DNA of 64,000 nucleotides from Escarpia spicata (GCA_963995525.1 OZ023206.1:47935585-47999584), one strand, 5' to 3'; positions 22,871 to 35,437 are shown, counted from the stretch's first letter. Notes: generated by a model from the sequence alone, not told the origin. Numbers and translations: made by a program.

Positions 22871-22983
22871 GGCGGGATACACATAGATAAAATGGTCTGA
22901 CTCTCGATAAGTCAAAGGGCTTCCTTGTCCACCTGCCACCTAGTGTTAATTATCTGGGTGGCAATCGTGGTAAATCTTGTAAC

Positions 22984-24390
22984 ATTTTAAAAACATTAGG
23001 CAATTTTTCTAACAGCATAATATCCCTGGTTAAATGTATGATTAACACAACAAGAAAGCGTGAACATTTTATGTACAATGTTTTTACCCCATGTACAATT
23101 AAACACATGCTACCGGTAACGTTTATATTCACTACCAGATTATGCATCTTTGTTCCTACTTAGATGTTTGTGATTTGTTTACATTATTGGCCTAACAAAT
23201 ACCTTTGGTTGGATAATAGAAATGTATAGACATGGCTGCAGACAACTAGAGGAAGAGCAAGAGTCACTTCGCACCTGTGGATCCAAAACTAGTGATTTAT
23301 TTGCATTACTGTGGTAATTAAAATAGCTTAATTTATTATTTATTAGGTATGGTTTGGATTGGGTGGATCATTTTATATGTATAAATGTATAAAATAAAGT
23401 ATCTTTGTACGACACGACCCAATCAACAGGTGGTGTGGTTTGTAAACCAGTCAGCTGGTGGTGGGGCTTGTAAACCAATCAGCATGGTACATTTTAGCTA
23501 TTTAAGAAGTGTTTGGCGTCAAGCCAGCCTCCTTGTTTCAGCACCGGTTGGTTTACGAAGTTGGTATATTTACTAAATTTACGCGTTTTCAAAATTCCCA
23601 CCCACCATTCCTGATTAACACGAACTCATGTGCTTATGTTTATAGTTAGTTATAGTTATCTAGTTAGTAGGTAGTTTATTGACTTGTAGATTATGGAAAT
23701 TGCATCGTGGAACTGCATATGGTCACTGGTTTATACAGGTTACTATACACTTGTTTGCATTACTACGTGTGGTTTGTTTGTACATACATATTTCCGATGT
23801 ATTGTGGAATTCGCATTGTTAGGTGCGGCTTGTTTGTGTACACATTTACTATATACAGTGTATGGTGACTATTTCCACATATTTTGCATGGTTTTGCTAG
23901 TCTACAAGTTCACCCACAACCCCGTTTTTCTGTTATTATGCTTCTAGTTTATGTACTTTGCCTACGACAATTTAACAACACCTGACCCTTGTGTCAAAAT
24001 GGGTTTAAGTTCTTAGCATAAGTGTTTAATAATATATGTTTAGCTAGTTCTAACGCAATAAGTTTACCTTCCTATATCAACTTTTATAACTGTTTTTTGA
24101 ATACAGTAATTAATTGTTGCTGATACTTGATGCAAAACAATTCTACATATTAAGCTTGCGGAAAACAATAGTCAAATGTAAGATGTAATATAAAAATCAA
24201 TAGTAGTAATTCAGCTGTCTTATCGTTTAGGTAATACAACTATACATGAAAAAAAGTTGCGGGAACCGAGCAGTTAAGTAGATATTCCAAAGTAGGCATG
24301 GGCAGCGTTTGGTTATTATTCACCCAATGACCAGTACGTACTGTTAACATCGTGTCTCTTCAAGTATACGTATATACGTATATTCAAATT
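22984..24390. other. Shared gene-free stretch
   Basis: 22984-23745 is conserved with 57533-57950 and 60510-60777 in copy B. No coding gene is supported. The 84-codon frame at 23693-23947 is not kept in B. 23745-24390 is A-specific AT-rich sequence. Confidence 0.6.
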
Positions 24391-24399
24391 CGGTACTTA

Positions 24400-24711
24400 A
24401 ATACTTACCACAATGTGTGGACACCAACCTTGGATGTGTGGGATTTACTTCCTTTATCAAAAGAGGAGCAATACAAGCGTTGGGTAAGGACAGTTGCACT
24501 TGTAGTGGGATCGAAGGCACCCCCCACGCCGTGGTTGTCACTGCTGGCACCAATACTTTGGCCAATTATGTTTTTTGAGGAGAGAGTGGAACTCTCATGG
24601 AACCAAATATTGGACCAGTATGGCGACCTTGCGGAGAAGGTTCGCGATTTGTACGACAACCATACACATGTTGTTGTGTTAGGCGCCCTACCCAGAATAG
24701 ACAGATAAGTG
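24400..24711 (+). pseudogene. SGNH-hydrolase-like fragment
   Basis: The downstream half of the frame ends LSWNQILDQYGDLAEKVRDL then THVVVLGALPRIDR. In the other plus frame over 24505-24575 the translation reads TPHAVVVTAGTNTLAN, with the GTN block of SGNH/GDSL hydrolases. Two small frameshifts would be needed to join these pieces, so it is a decayed fragment, perhaps from a retroelement. Family assignment is tentative. Confidence 0.4.
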
Positions 24712-25349
24712 TTCTTTGACAACATGTTATACCAAGAGACTGCGTAATTTAAGCAAACCTTTATTTATGTTTTGCTTTGTACTGTCAGACTATATGAAAC
24801 AGGAGTAACTGCTTAATTATGGAAATGTTCTGCAAATACATTAGAACCTCACTTTACTGTCATTGTGATCATCCCACGCAGGTTACATTGCCTTCATGCA
24901 GTGGCCTCTTAAGTTTACAGAGTAACGATTATGACCTGGACTAATGGGAAAAACACTATGATATATTTTTTTATAGTTAAGCCATCAGCTGGTGATATAT
25001 AAATACTTGATACCAGTTTAATAGGAAATGATTTGCGGTGTGACGATTATTCATGACAACAACATGGAACAAAGTGTGTCCATAGAAATGACCGCTTGTC
25101 TAGGTTGGCTAACTAATTTAGTAGCAATTTATTCGGCATAGTAAATTTGCTGTTGGCAATCATCTGCACAAAGTGTTGACTTATTTAACGTAGTTCGTCA
25201 CGGAAATAGGTTTCGCGTAAGTACACATGATTATGCGTAAACTTACACGCTATTCTTTACGCGCAGTTGTGCATTTATGTGTGTGGTTGTCTATACTACG
25301 GTGATCGCGATGCTTATCTTTATAAATAAAAATCACATAGTATAATGCA
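24712..25349. other. Gene-free stretch
   Basis: AT-rich sequence with no ORF, repeat or RNA gene that I can support. Confidence 0.6.
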
Positions 25350-25860
25350 TTGCCATTATCTCCTAGAAATTATTGTATCACGACATGGGACTATAAAGGA
25401 AACATATTAATGAAAATCCAAGGGAAAGCACTGCGAATTATAATATTAATCAAATACAATTTGCATACAGAACCGGTTTATAAACAACTCAACATATTAA
25501 AAGTAGATGACGTATTAAAATTACAAGAAATACAATTTTATTACAAATATAGAGATCAAAATGTACCTGTATATTTACTAAATTGGCAGATAACCTCAAA
25601 TGATGACATAGTTGAATATTATTCTCGGAGAACAACTGAACTACTTCCATCCAGAATCATGACTTTGCAAACAAAGTGTCTTAGATATAATTTAACCACA
25701 TGTTATTAATAATATCCCTGATTTAGTGATCAACAATATAGTGACCCATAGTTTGAGAGGATTCTCAAGTTATGCCAAATACTATATTCTACAACGATAT
25801 AACGTCACGTGCACTATATTAAATTGCTACATACATCAACTAAATTAATTATATCATGAA
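25350..25860 (+). pseudogene. LINE RT C-terminal fragment
   Basis: The frame to 25709 contains KIQGKALRIIILIKYNLHTE and LNILKVDDVLKLQEIQFYYK, a conserved C-terminal stretch of L2/CR1-type LINE proteins. After a frameshift near 25700 the other frame continues with HSLRGFSSYAKYYILQRY and ends in a stop near 25850. AATAAA follows at about 25877. It is a 5'-truncated copy unlike the CR1-like elements at 18.3 and 58 kb. Confidence 0.8.
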
Positions 25861-26879
25861 TATGTGCAACACATTCAATAAAAGTACAATACAACTGTTT
25901 CAATGTGTGCACTTGGACACACGCTTACACGACCGTACACAATAAACAACATACTTCAACAAAACAATCATCACTCAGTCTGTAAGAGAAAGAAAATAAA
26001 AAAGGTTTATGACATATCATTATTTTTTATTATTTTTTGGGGAAAAACGTAGGGTTATAAATATTATGTTGTTGTTAACATTTGCGTTGTCAACAAGTGT
26101 TACGTACATCTCGTCTGGTGTTAGCATTGGCATCGTTGTCAACTTCTGCATTGCTCTTGAAATACGTACTGCAGTTTATACTATTTACTGTTATTGTGAA
26201 GGTTTGCTTATTTGTGAGTATTTTGGCGAAACACATTGTACAAGCGTACAGCTACAGATAGTGCTACGTTGCTTTTGAAGTTTTCGGCCAGGTGTACGTT
26301 TCTGACAGTGTGTGTTCTTCCTACACACTGTGAACATATCACATGCACTGAAGCAGTTGGTGTGCTACGCTGACAAAAGACTGTACAACAATAATATAAA
26401 ATCACGTAATGGATATGTCAAAAAGAAATCGTTTGCATAAAAAATATTAACTATCCTGAAGAATGTCCAGCAATCTGATACCTGATTTGTTGAAATATCT
26501 TTGTATGTCTACCATTGTCTGTGCGATGCCGTAAACAATATGTTTGATGTCACGGCACACTTTACATTGAAAGCGAATTTTGCGTTATAACGTAGATATA
26601 CAGTACATCCGTAATGGAAGGTGTGCACGTGATATTATGAATTACCAACTGCTAGTTCGTGTTTGACAAGTCAATATTAGCGCACGCCAATAACAAAAAG
26701 CGACACAGTTGAATAACAAAATCGTCACGAGCATACATTCTCACCTAATAGTTGTATGCTGAGTCGTTCCATTTTAAAGTTTCATGCAGCAACCTATTAT
26801 TTATATAGATGAGAATATGCCAGAACACATTTGTAAATCTACATTTTTATAGACTATCTCCTACTTAGGATACACAAAA
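25861..26879. other. Gene-free stretch, partly shared
   Basis: 26060-26305 matches 62865-63110 and is the last shared block. AACTATCCTGAAGAATGTCCAGC at 26449-26471 resembles the outer end of the Penelope-like element at 61768-61790 and may be its remnant. No gene seen. Confidence 0.5.
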
Positions 26880-27195
26880 AAGTTCTTAAATAGCGTAGTA
26901 TCCAGTCCTCGTGACTGTTCAAAGCGCTTTGCACCTTACTTTCTGGCAGACCTGTTCAATCGTACACCATCTCGTCTTATCTGGGAAGCATTCAGTCACG
27001 TTGCAAGTAATGCCCGAATACTATTTGTGTCGAAATATCCATCACTGATTATAGCCAGATTCTCATTCATACAGTCGAATGAGCAACGTTGAGTAAACAA
27101 CTTGCCCAAGGTTCGATACCGCCACACAAGATATGAACCCGGTTTCTCTCAGTCGAGAGTCCAAAGCTTTAGCCGATGTGCTACTGCGCTATACC
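26880..27195 (-). mobile_element. tRNA-headed SINE
   Basis: On the minus strand it opens with TATAGCGCAGTAGCACATCGG (box A-like) and CTTTGGACTCTCGACTGAGAG, then CCGGGTTCATATC (box B-like). A body follows with CCTTGGGCAAGTTGTTTACTC and a 3' end CAAAGCGCTTTGAACAGTC plus a LINE-type tail. This is the layout of tRNA-derived V-SINE-like elements. 33340-33612 is a relative, and 2379-2450 a 3' scrap. Confidence 0.75.
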
Positions 27196-27711
27196 TTAAC
27201 TCAAATTTGAAATCAGGCATCGGCGGTCCCTTGCATTAATGATGACGTTTTCGCGTCCTGATCATTATAACTGCCTAATGCGTTTTGTTTGTTGCGTCTT
27301 TCACCTCAGGTTCCTAAGGATTTAGGCGCGGAAGAAGTGTGTAGTTATTATATAGCATTGGGTGGAATTGCCCGGCTACCTAATAGCAGTGTCTTTGGTG
27401 GTTAACACCCCTCACCTTTGACGTTTGTTTGAATAACATTTTTATTGATGGTTTGTATTGTTTGTCGAGTCTTGCACAATACTAGGATCGTTACGTCAAT
27501 GCAATTGCACTGATGTAATTTATGCTATGACATTTGATCATAGGCAATACATATCGTCCATTTACAACTTACGCACTGTTTCTGTTATCAAACTAGCCGC
27601 GGCAATTATAAATTTACCTGCAGTTTACTAATTACTGATAGTAATAGCTAGACAGAATACATTAATAAAAACTTATAAAACAGACAGAAATGCGTGTATG
27701 TCTTTGCTGGG
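27196..27711. other. Gene-free stretch
   Basis: No feature supported beyond AT-rich unique-looking sequence. Confidence 0.6.
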
Positions 27712-30700
27712 GAATAATTAAATGGCAGTACTCCATGCGCGATTGGCAGAAATTATAAGGGACAACCCCTTAACGGTCCGACACCTCACGATCACGTGAG
27801 AGGACCGTCGCATCGCCATTCTCACTCGAAGCAGGTGTGCATTTATTCGTAACCTACCTCCGCCTCTCCATATTGATTCACTGATTGTGCTCTCGCTGAT
27901 TACATCATTCGCGTGCATGTTAAGGCAGGAATACACTGGCACTCTTTCTTCCAACCAACTCTACAAATAGTTTATACAAAAATTCGTTACTCCGGATACA
28001 TTCATTGGGGGACCAAAAGTGTCCACATGAGTGAGGTTCCAATCATTATAATATACTAGCAAAAATGTCCGTCACCTGACGGGATGCCTTGGAAGATGAA
28101 AGTCGTGATAGTAATGTTTACCATATGTTACAAAACACACAGCATCGTTACACAAACACCTGAAAGTGTATAGCAATTTCAAATAATAATTATTCGTAGT
28201 GCTATATTAGTATAAGGGTAGACATATGCATTTATTTGTCAGCGTCTACTCCATATTACCAAGTCTGTAACCAAGGGGCCGTTTTCCAGAAGTATTTGCC
28301 ACGCTGTTCTAGCGATTGTCAGGTTACGTTCTACGTATTATGCGCAAATTACGTGTTACGCTCTGAATAATTGATCCACCCTCTAGGTGAGAATCTTAAC
28401 ATATAGGGTATTTTGAAAATATAAAAGTCGATCTTATGATCCATTCTAGGGGGTCGTAGTTTAAACCCTGCTTGGCGCTCGAGTTTCAAGCAGTCTAAGC
28501 CGAAAAGGTTAACCTACCCGCATACACCCGCGAGCTCGAGTATAAGTAGATTTGATATATTTGTGTAAAAAGAAAAAAGAGGAATCCGACATTTGAGAAA
28601 AACCAGACACTGCAGCAGAAAGGGCAACATGCCAACTGCTTCGACACTTTTATAGAAAAAAGCGATACGTTTTTCATATAGTCTTCTTACACGTGCATGC
28701 CTATTTTTGTTTGTCACGCCTGTGTTTGTTCGTAGAAAAACACTCTGGAAACTATTGTTGTGTTATAAATTATATTCGTTTGCAGTTTATCCTTTGTTTT
28801 TAATGACCAGAATATTCAGAAATAATACTATTTACCAAATGTTAGAAAACACACAGCAACTTTACACCAACACCATCACACTTACGCATGGTCAAATGTT
28901 GAAGATCGACGAGAATGTGAGGTTCACGTCCATCGATAGATCCGAGTCATGATAATGTGTAGAAATTTCAAATATTAATTATTCATAGTGCTATACTATT
29001 AACGTAAGCGTAGATATATGTATTTATATGTCAGCGTCTACTCCATGTTACCAAGTCTGTAACCAAGGGGCCGTTTTCCAGAAGTATTTGTCACGCTGTT
29101 CTAGTGATTGTTAGGTTACGTTTTACGTATTATGCGCAAATTACGTGTTATGCTCCGAATAATTGATCTACCCTGTAGGTGAGCATCTTGACATATAGAG
29201 TATTTTGAAAATATATAGGTCTTACGATCCATTCTAGGGGGTCGTAGTTTAATCCCTGCTTGGCGCTCGAGGTTCAAGCAGTCTAAGACGAAATGTTTAA
29301 CCTACCCGCTTACACACGCAAGCTCGAGTATAAGTAGATTTTATATATTTGTGTAAAAAGAAAAAAGAGGAATCCGGCATTTGAGAAAAACCAGACACTG
29401 CAGTAGAAAGGGCAATATGCCAACTGTTTCGACACTTATACAGAAAAAACGATACGTTTTTCATATTACATATAACCTTCTTACACCTTATACACGCAAG
29501 CTCGATTATAAATAGATCCGAAATATTTGTGTAAAAAGAAAAAAGAGGAATCCGACATTTAAGAGAAACCACACACTGCAGCAGAAAGTGCAACAGGCCA
29601 ACTGCTTCGACAGTTTTGCTGAAAAAGCGAATCGTTTTTTCATATTACATATAGTCTTCTTACACGTGCATGCCTATTTATGTTTGTCACGCCTGTGTTT
29701 GTTCATAGAAAAACACTATGGAAACCTTTGTTCGGTTATATATTTTATTCGTTTGCAGTTTATCGTTTGTTTTTAATAACCAGAATACTCAAAAGAAACG
29801 ACATGCTGCTTTCTGGAACAGACATCTAATTATAAGTTGCTAAATGTGTTAGAATATATATATATCTTTGACATTTCACCAAGTCTATCTGCTTTTTTTC
29901 TTAACGATCCTTGTGTATATGCTCCTGAATAACAGTTCGAACCAAATAATTAATATATAGTTCATATACATGTGAAACATTTTTACTCAAAATGTTTCCC
30001 ACAATAGTATATTAAACATGATGGTTTCAGGCATAATAATATTACATCTTTGTTTGTTTAAATGACGAGGGTCGGAGATAATGTGAAGTTCATATCCATC
30101 GATAAGCCGTAGTCGTCATAGCGTAGAATTATAAATTAATATTTGTGTCGCTATACTATTGGCACAAGGGTAGACATAGCATTATTGTATCTGCGTCTAC
30201 TCCATGTTGCCAATCCCATGACGCAGGGCCCATATTATGTTTTATGCTCCGAACAAATGATTCATCCCATAAAAGGTGCGATTATTGACATATATCAGGT
30301 GTTTAGAAAATATATAGGTATTACGTCCCATTCGTGGGGTCGTAAAGTAATCCCTCAAAGCTTGGCGTTCGATGTTCAAGCCGTCTAAGAGGAAAACGTT
30401 AACCTACCCGCGTACATACATATGCACGCTCGATTATACGTAGACAAGGCATCGCATCACACATCTTTTTATAAAACGAATATGTTGATGTTACGAATCA
30501 GGCAGCGTGATAATTGTTATACCAAATGTCGTTGTTAGATTACTTCCTTGTATATCACTTAAAAGCATTCTTCTATATTCGTGGAATACTACTATATTTA
30601 ATGTGTTTTTTTCTTCAAATAATGCACTGGATCCCAGTAACAAATCGTATGCAGTCCACAAAATGTTAACATGTACTTGTACACTAAATACTTGTATGTA

Positions 30701-30775
30701 CGTCAGAATATCTCGCGTCACAATAAAACATTTGTAAGTATACGTTGTGTATGTGAGTGTGTGTGCGCGCACATC
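27712..30775 (-). repeat. Inverted partial copy (C) of A 0.8-2.8 kb
   Basis: Read in reverse complement, this stretch follows copy A from about 2835 back to about 790. The matching landmarks are the gene-free repeat beginning CTAGTATATT, the CTTCCAAGGCATCCC motif, the 179-bp units, the GTTAACGTTTTCCTCTTAGACGG block (30355-30480 with 1080-1200) and the CGCGACATATTCTTACG block next to a GT/GCGC tract (30670-30775). It is longer than its source because an internal ~785-bp module is repeated (28255-28500 resembles 29040-29290, with a third diverged version at 30190-30450). No coding gene is apparent. ORFs here are read-throughs of the repeat units. Confidence 0.8.
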
Positions 30776-31910
30776 AATGGAAATTATTTATAGGCATACC
30801 AGAAATGCACAGCCACATATACGAAATTTTATTACACTGAAAAATGGTCTTCATTGGAGAAGTACTGTGGAATTTACTAGACGACCTATATATGCATGCC
30901 TTCCTAGAGTGAGATCACATAAATCCCCAACCTCAAACGTTGGGTTACACAAATCCCTGAAGACAATGTAGTTCTCACATCAAGATTTTTGAACTGAAGT
31001 ACCAGATACACACAGTTCACTACGTTGCGCTCAGGAAATGTGCATGGGCCCTTTTTAGTTTCAATGCTATCTAAACTGTAACAGTCTTATGGTTAAATGG
31101 TATGTGGAGTAGCCACAGTGCACATCTAACATGGAATGATGTGTGTATGAGCTAAAATTGACTTAAGTCAGTCGATTTATAATTATTGTCAGTGGACTAA
31201 TGGATATTGTTGATCCTATCACCTCCGCCAGGAGTAGATGGAGTGAGATACGCGAGCGGAACGTTCACGGACACTGGCAATTGAATGAGGTTGACCACTT
31301 CCCATGTCTAAGAACCACGTGCTAGTTCAGAGGCGACCGCAAACAAATGCTGATGCTACTACCGCTGCTCAAAGGGGATAATACAAGCTTGTATTAATTT
31401 GCTTTGCGTTTTGCAGTTGCCAAAATAGGAACAAGTTTTGACATTTTCCTCTTCTTCCAGTGTTGTCTGCTGGATAATTGTTAAATGCTGCCATCTAGCG
31501 TATGCAGCGCAAACCTCGTGGCAAGGCGAATGTCATGTGACGTTTTTGACAATAATGTTAATATCTGGCGTTGATCGAATGGCATGACGTCAGCTTATAG
31601 CAATAAGTCGACACCGTATATATGTATAAGTTATGTATGGTCCTAAGCCACAACTATGCCAAATTTGGTTAGTTGGCCCAGCTATCGTCTATCGATCACC
31701 TAACTCCTAACTTAAACCGTGTCCGTGACGTAACTTGCCGTAAGGCTACGACTACACTTACACACTCACGAACTATCATAATGGACATATGGTGTGCCTT
31801 ACGAATTATACCAACCAATCTAAATGATTTTAGCTAATAAACTTACCAATCAAACGACTTTTCCGCATCCATGACCATGAATCATGACGATCTTCTCACT
31901 CGCCTCGCTT
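30776..31910. other. Gene-free stretch
   Basis: No coding frame, RNA gene or known repeat is supported here. It lies between inverted copy C and a tandem AT-rich repeat. Confidence 0.6.
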
Positions 31911-32165
31911 TCATAACTCGAGATCTTGAGATAAAACGTCGAGATCTCGAGATAAAAATAACTAAAAAGAATTTTTTTTATATCCTCTCCCAGCCAACTT
32001 ATAAAAAAAAATTTCGGAGAAAAACATAAAATGTTGCTATATCCTCTCCAAGCCACCGTAGAAAATTTATTTCGAAGAAAAAAATTCAATTTTGCTATAT
32101 CTTCTCCCAGCCACAGTAAAACATATTTTGGAAGACAACAAATTAAATTCTGCTATGTCCTGCTG
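31911..32165 (+). repeat. GAGATCTCGAG doublet and ~62-bp tandem repeats
   Basis: CTCGAGATCTTGAGATAAAA and CGAGATCTCGAGATAAAAAT occur head to tail at 31917-31957 and contain nested palindromes. They are followed by about three imperfect units with TATATCCTCTCCCAGCCA, an A-rich run and TTCGGAGAA/TTCGAAGAA (31978-32165). Confidence 0.7.
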
Positions 32166-32817
32166 GAAATGGGTCAGTCAGAAATAATATCGTCACGACG
32201 TAACATGTCAAACTGATCAAAGTACTTTTTAAATAAGAAAGCATATATAGATATTATAAATGTAATCCTTACATTATATTAGGGATACATGTTTATAAAC
32301 TCAAGTAACTACGCCGAATATCTAAATATTTAGCAGATGTCGCAAATTTCGCAACTTAACGATCAACCAGTTTAGTCTAAGAGGTCCGTAAAACACAATT
32401 TCCACTAATTTACACGTACTTTTAAAGAAGTGTACGTAATTTTAAAGCTGATTGTACACTGAACGCGAAAGGCTGATGTGTTGTTCGACATATATACCTG
32501 GAATTTTAATTTATAAACAAGTTTCACTGGTGTCCGAACAGGCCTACCTTACGCATTTCATAATATACGACGCTCGGAAATAAACATGCTCAAATCACAA
32601 AAATAGTTAAAGAAGTTGTAAATAAATTCACACACTATTTAATTTGCAGCTAAATTTTCCCCATCACCGATACAAATTATAAACTCAAATGCATTAGTTA
32701 GGCAATCACACCTGAAAAGTTTCGGGAGACAGGTTTTGGTCTCCTGAAAAACAGCGGTCTCCGCAAAGCAATGATTTATGCATCAGTGGGGTCCGCAAAG
32801 CGGCATCTAGCCTTATA

Positions 32818-32881
<64 letters not shown>

Positions 32882-33339
32882 GTATATACAGGTGTATATA
32901 CTCCGCTCCGGTATACGCTCGTAGTCTTGTATATATGTCCTTGCGGACTTCGCTGGTGGTGGAGAGAGTGCATTAGTAAATGGGTGAAGAATTAGTCAAT
33001 GAGTGAAAGGTAGAAACAGTGACTGAGTGAAAGGGTAAAGGTATAAGCAACAAAATAAATAATCCAAGGTATGGTTAATTACCATCAAAGTTGTAAACTT
33101 CCAGTTTATAACGGCAAGACCTAGCCTTCGGAGACCTAGTGCACGAGGTGTAGGCCCCTATACTAATATAGCTATGCAAACCTACAATGCATTCGTTTTC
33201 ACCATATTAGCTTGTCACAGCAATGACAAACCACAATTTATTTCAGCCATCTTTATAGTTAATTATGGCATGTGTGCATACGTGCGCGCGCATGTTTGTG
33301 GTGTGGTGTGGTGTCTGTGTGTGCGTGTGTGTGAGTTTG
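32166..33339. repeat. Gene-free stretch with (CATATA)n array
   Basis: A (CATATA)n microsatellite runs at about 32817-32885. The flanks hold TCCGCAAAGC repeated twice. No coding gene is seen. Confidence 0.7.
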
Positions 33340-33612
33340 TGTACGTAAACAAAGTAAAGGTTAATTCTGATGTAGCACAGTATCCACTCCTCGGGAGTGG
33401 ATACTGCCACGCTGCAATTAATGCAGGAAAACTATTCGTACACAAACATTTACCAACGTCTATAGCCAGTTACTCGTTCAGCAGCTGAGTGAACTGGAGC
33501 AACGTAGAATGAACTAACGTGCCTAATCAGCAACACAACAGCACGGGGTCCGAACCCTGGTTCTCTCGGTCGAGAGTCCGAAGCTCTAGCGACTGCACCT
33601 AAGCGATCCATG
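33340..33612 (-). mobile_element. tRNA-headed SINE
   Basis: The minus strand reads GGATCGCTTAGGTGCAGTCGC, CTTCGGACTCTCGACCGAGAG and CCAGGGTTCGGACCCC (box B-like). It then continues with a body like the SINE at 26880-27195 (GTTAGTTCATTCTACGTTGCTCC). Near its 3' end a perfect 10-bp stem hairpin GTATCCACTC-CCGAG-GAGTGGATAC lies at 33380-33404. Confidence 0.75.
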
Positions 33613-33637
33613 TGCGTGTCTGTTTGTGTGTGCGTGC

Positions 33638-33641
33638 GCAT

Positions 33642-33720
<79 letters not shown>
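33638..33720. repeat. (GT)n microsatellite
   Basis: A nearly pure GT run. The ORFs through it are artefacts. Confidence 0.97.
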
Positions 33721-33721
<1 letters not shown>

Positions 33722-33733
33722 TGTGCGTGCGTT

Positions 33734-33855
33734 ATGTTTAATCTGCTAATGTACGCCGATGATCTATTTCTGTTTGCACCTTCCACCAAGGGAATGCACA
33801 CTTTAATACACATATGTTGCAAAATGGATGAGCACGGTGATCTATATAATACTGT
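33734..33855 (+). pseudogene. LINE RT scrap with YADD box
   Basis: The frame reads NLLMYADDLFLFAPSTKGM and then HICCKMDEHGDLYN. This is the catalytic YADD loop and following helix of a non-LTR reverse transcriptase. It is boxed in by GT arrays on both sides, and nothing else of the element is recognisable. Confidence 0.75.
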
Positions 33856-33887
33856 TCGTGTACGTGTTCATATATGTGTTCATGTAC

Positions 33888-34010
<123 letters not shown>

Positions 34011-34193
34011 AATGATATACAACAAATGTATCCTTGGCGGATTTCGTTTTATTATCACCGACTTATTGATCATGTTCAACGCCACACAATGTTTGAAAAT
34101 AATACAGGACACAGTGAAAGTAACCATAGTGTAACATGTTACTAACTGGAGAGAGAATGGACTAGGTACGGTTAAATTAATATTTTAGTTGGT

Positions 34194-34199
34194 TTTATT
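34194..34199 (-). terminator. Polyadenylation signal of the peptide gene
   Basis: AATAAA on the minus strand, about 150 bases after the stop codon. The transcript end should lie near 34175. Confidence 0.65.
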
Positions 34200-34351
34200 A
34201 ATAGTTTCATGGTGAATGAAATTACTGGACGCAACCAATTAGAGTTTAGTGATAATTTTAGCCGACATCGCCTTGTTATCTGCTGCTTTCATCATGGCGG
34301 CCCCTGACGGAGTAGGCTTGAAGCACCATCGCCACCTGGTGACAGCAGCCG

Positions 34352-34560
34352 CTAGCGGGCGCGCGCCCAGACTATGCCACTTTTCTTGTAGCATTTGCAC
34401 TCGACGCGGCGTTTTCCCCATGCGGAGGCGTTGGCGCCTCCCCAAACAACTTTGCAACGTCCGTCCTTTCTGCCACAGTAACATCCATATTTTGTCTCGT
34501 AGCAGCGGACATTTCCCCCGTAGTAGCAGTAACATCTGCCCACTACTATGTGTCCAGTCG
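34352..34560 (-). other. Exon 5: mature cysteine-rich domain
   Basis: The acceptor AATTTGTTGCAG enters in phase 1 with the split Ala codon. The frame runs to TAG at 34354-34352. All eight cysteines are in this exon. It is GC-richer than its flanks. Confidence 0.85.
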
Positions 34561-35363
34561 CTGCAACAAATTCATTTATTTAGAAAAAGAACTGCTAGTA
34601 ATTATTAACAATATACACGATACCAAAATAACTCTGCATTTATAATATATTTGAAATGCCGACCTTAGAATTATATACAAACCACACATTACTTATTTTA
34701 ACACGATCTTCATCTTGGAAATATAATGTACAGGTTAATATACTGTATATACAATCCAACTGAAAAGTTGCCAACAATAAATTGATGCTGATTCTAATTC
34801 TGAATCACTATTGTTATTGTATAATGTTTATTTATTTACTGTATTTATTATCTTGATCATTTGTTATTCATATAGTTATGAGAACAACATGGGAAATAAG
34901 TGTACTTTGTTGTGCTTTTATGTGTTATCATAGGAAATATATTATGACGCTATTGTTATTTCAACTGATCATGCATATAAATTTACTCAATTACACTCCA
35001 TCAATCAATCAAACCACCATATATTACCTCGTTTAGCACGATTGCCATCAACTGCAAAGAAGGAAGTGCACACATATGTAACTCACTTAACATATTATAT
35101 TGTTCACACAGCTCGGAGTAAAACATAGGAATAGTAATAAGGATGAACATATGAAATGATCCCGTCGCGTATACATATACATGCATGTGCATTAGTCTTT
35201 GTGAACTGAAATAAGCATCTTATTAACATACATGAGAAGTATTGGTGAGTACGCATATATGCACATACGCACATACGCACATACCTACATGCGTACATGC
35301 GTATATGCGTACACACATACACACACACACACACACACATACGCACGCACACTCACACACACA

Positions 35364-35437
<74 letters not shown>

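Larger units (their letters stand above)
18305..22983 (+). mobile_element. CR1-like LINE, full length, broken
   Basis: An insertion of about 4.7 kb with an empty site in copy B: at 57525-57540 the flanks GTTCTATTTTT and TTTTAAAACACTAGGC are joined. The order is 5' UTR (to 18835), ORF1 with PHD-type finger and SGNH esterase, endonuclease, RT, and a 3' UTR with an imperfect hairpin (about 22932-22965) and an AATCTTGTAAC tail. The second family member at 57955-60505 is 5'-truncated but open. Many stops and indels make this copy dead. Confidence 0.9.

Noticed and set aside
27100..27195. Functional tRNA gene
   Set aside because: The box A and B-like elements are followed by a SINE body, and the acceptor stem cannot be closed. 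The same holds at 33540-33612.
34239..34608. Other ORFs overlapping exon 5 on both strands (for example LLLLRGKCPLLRDKIW)
   Set aside because: They are out-of-phase shadows of the spliced cysteine-rich frame, which alone agrees with the upstream exons.
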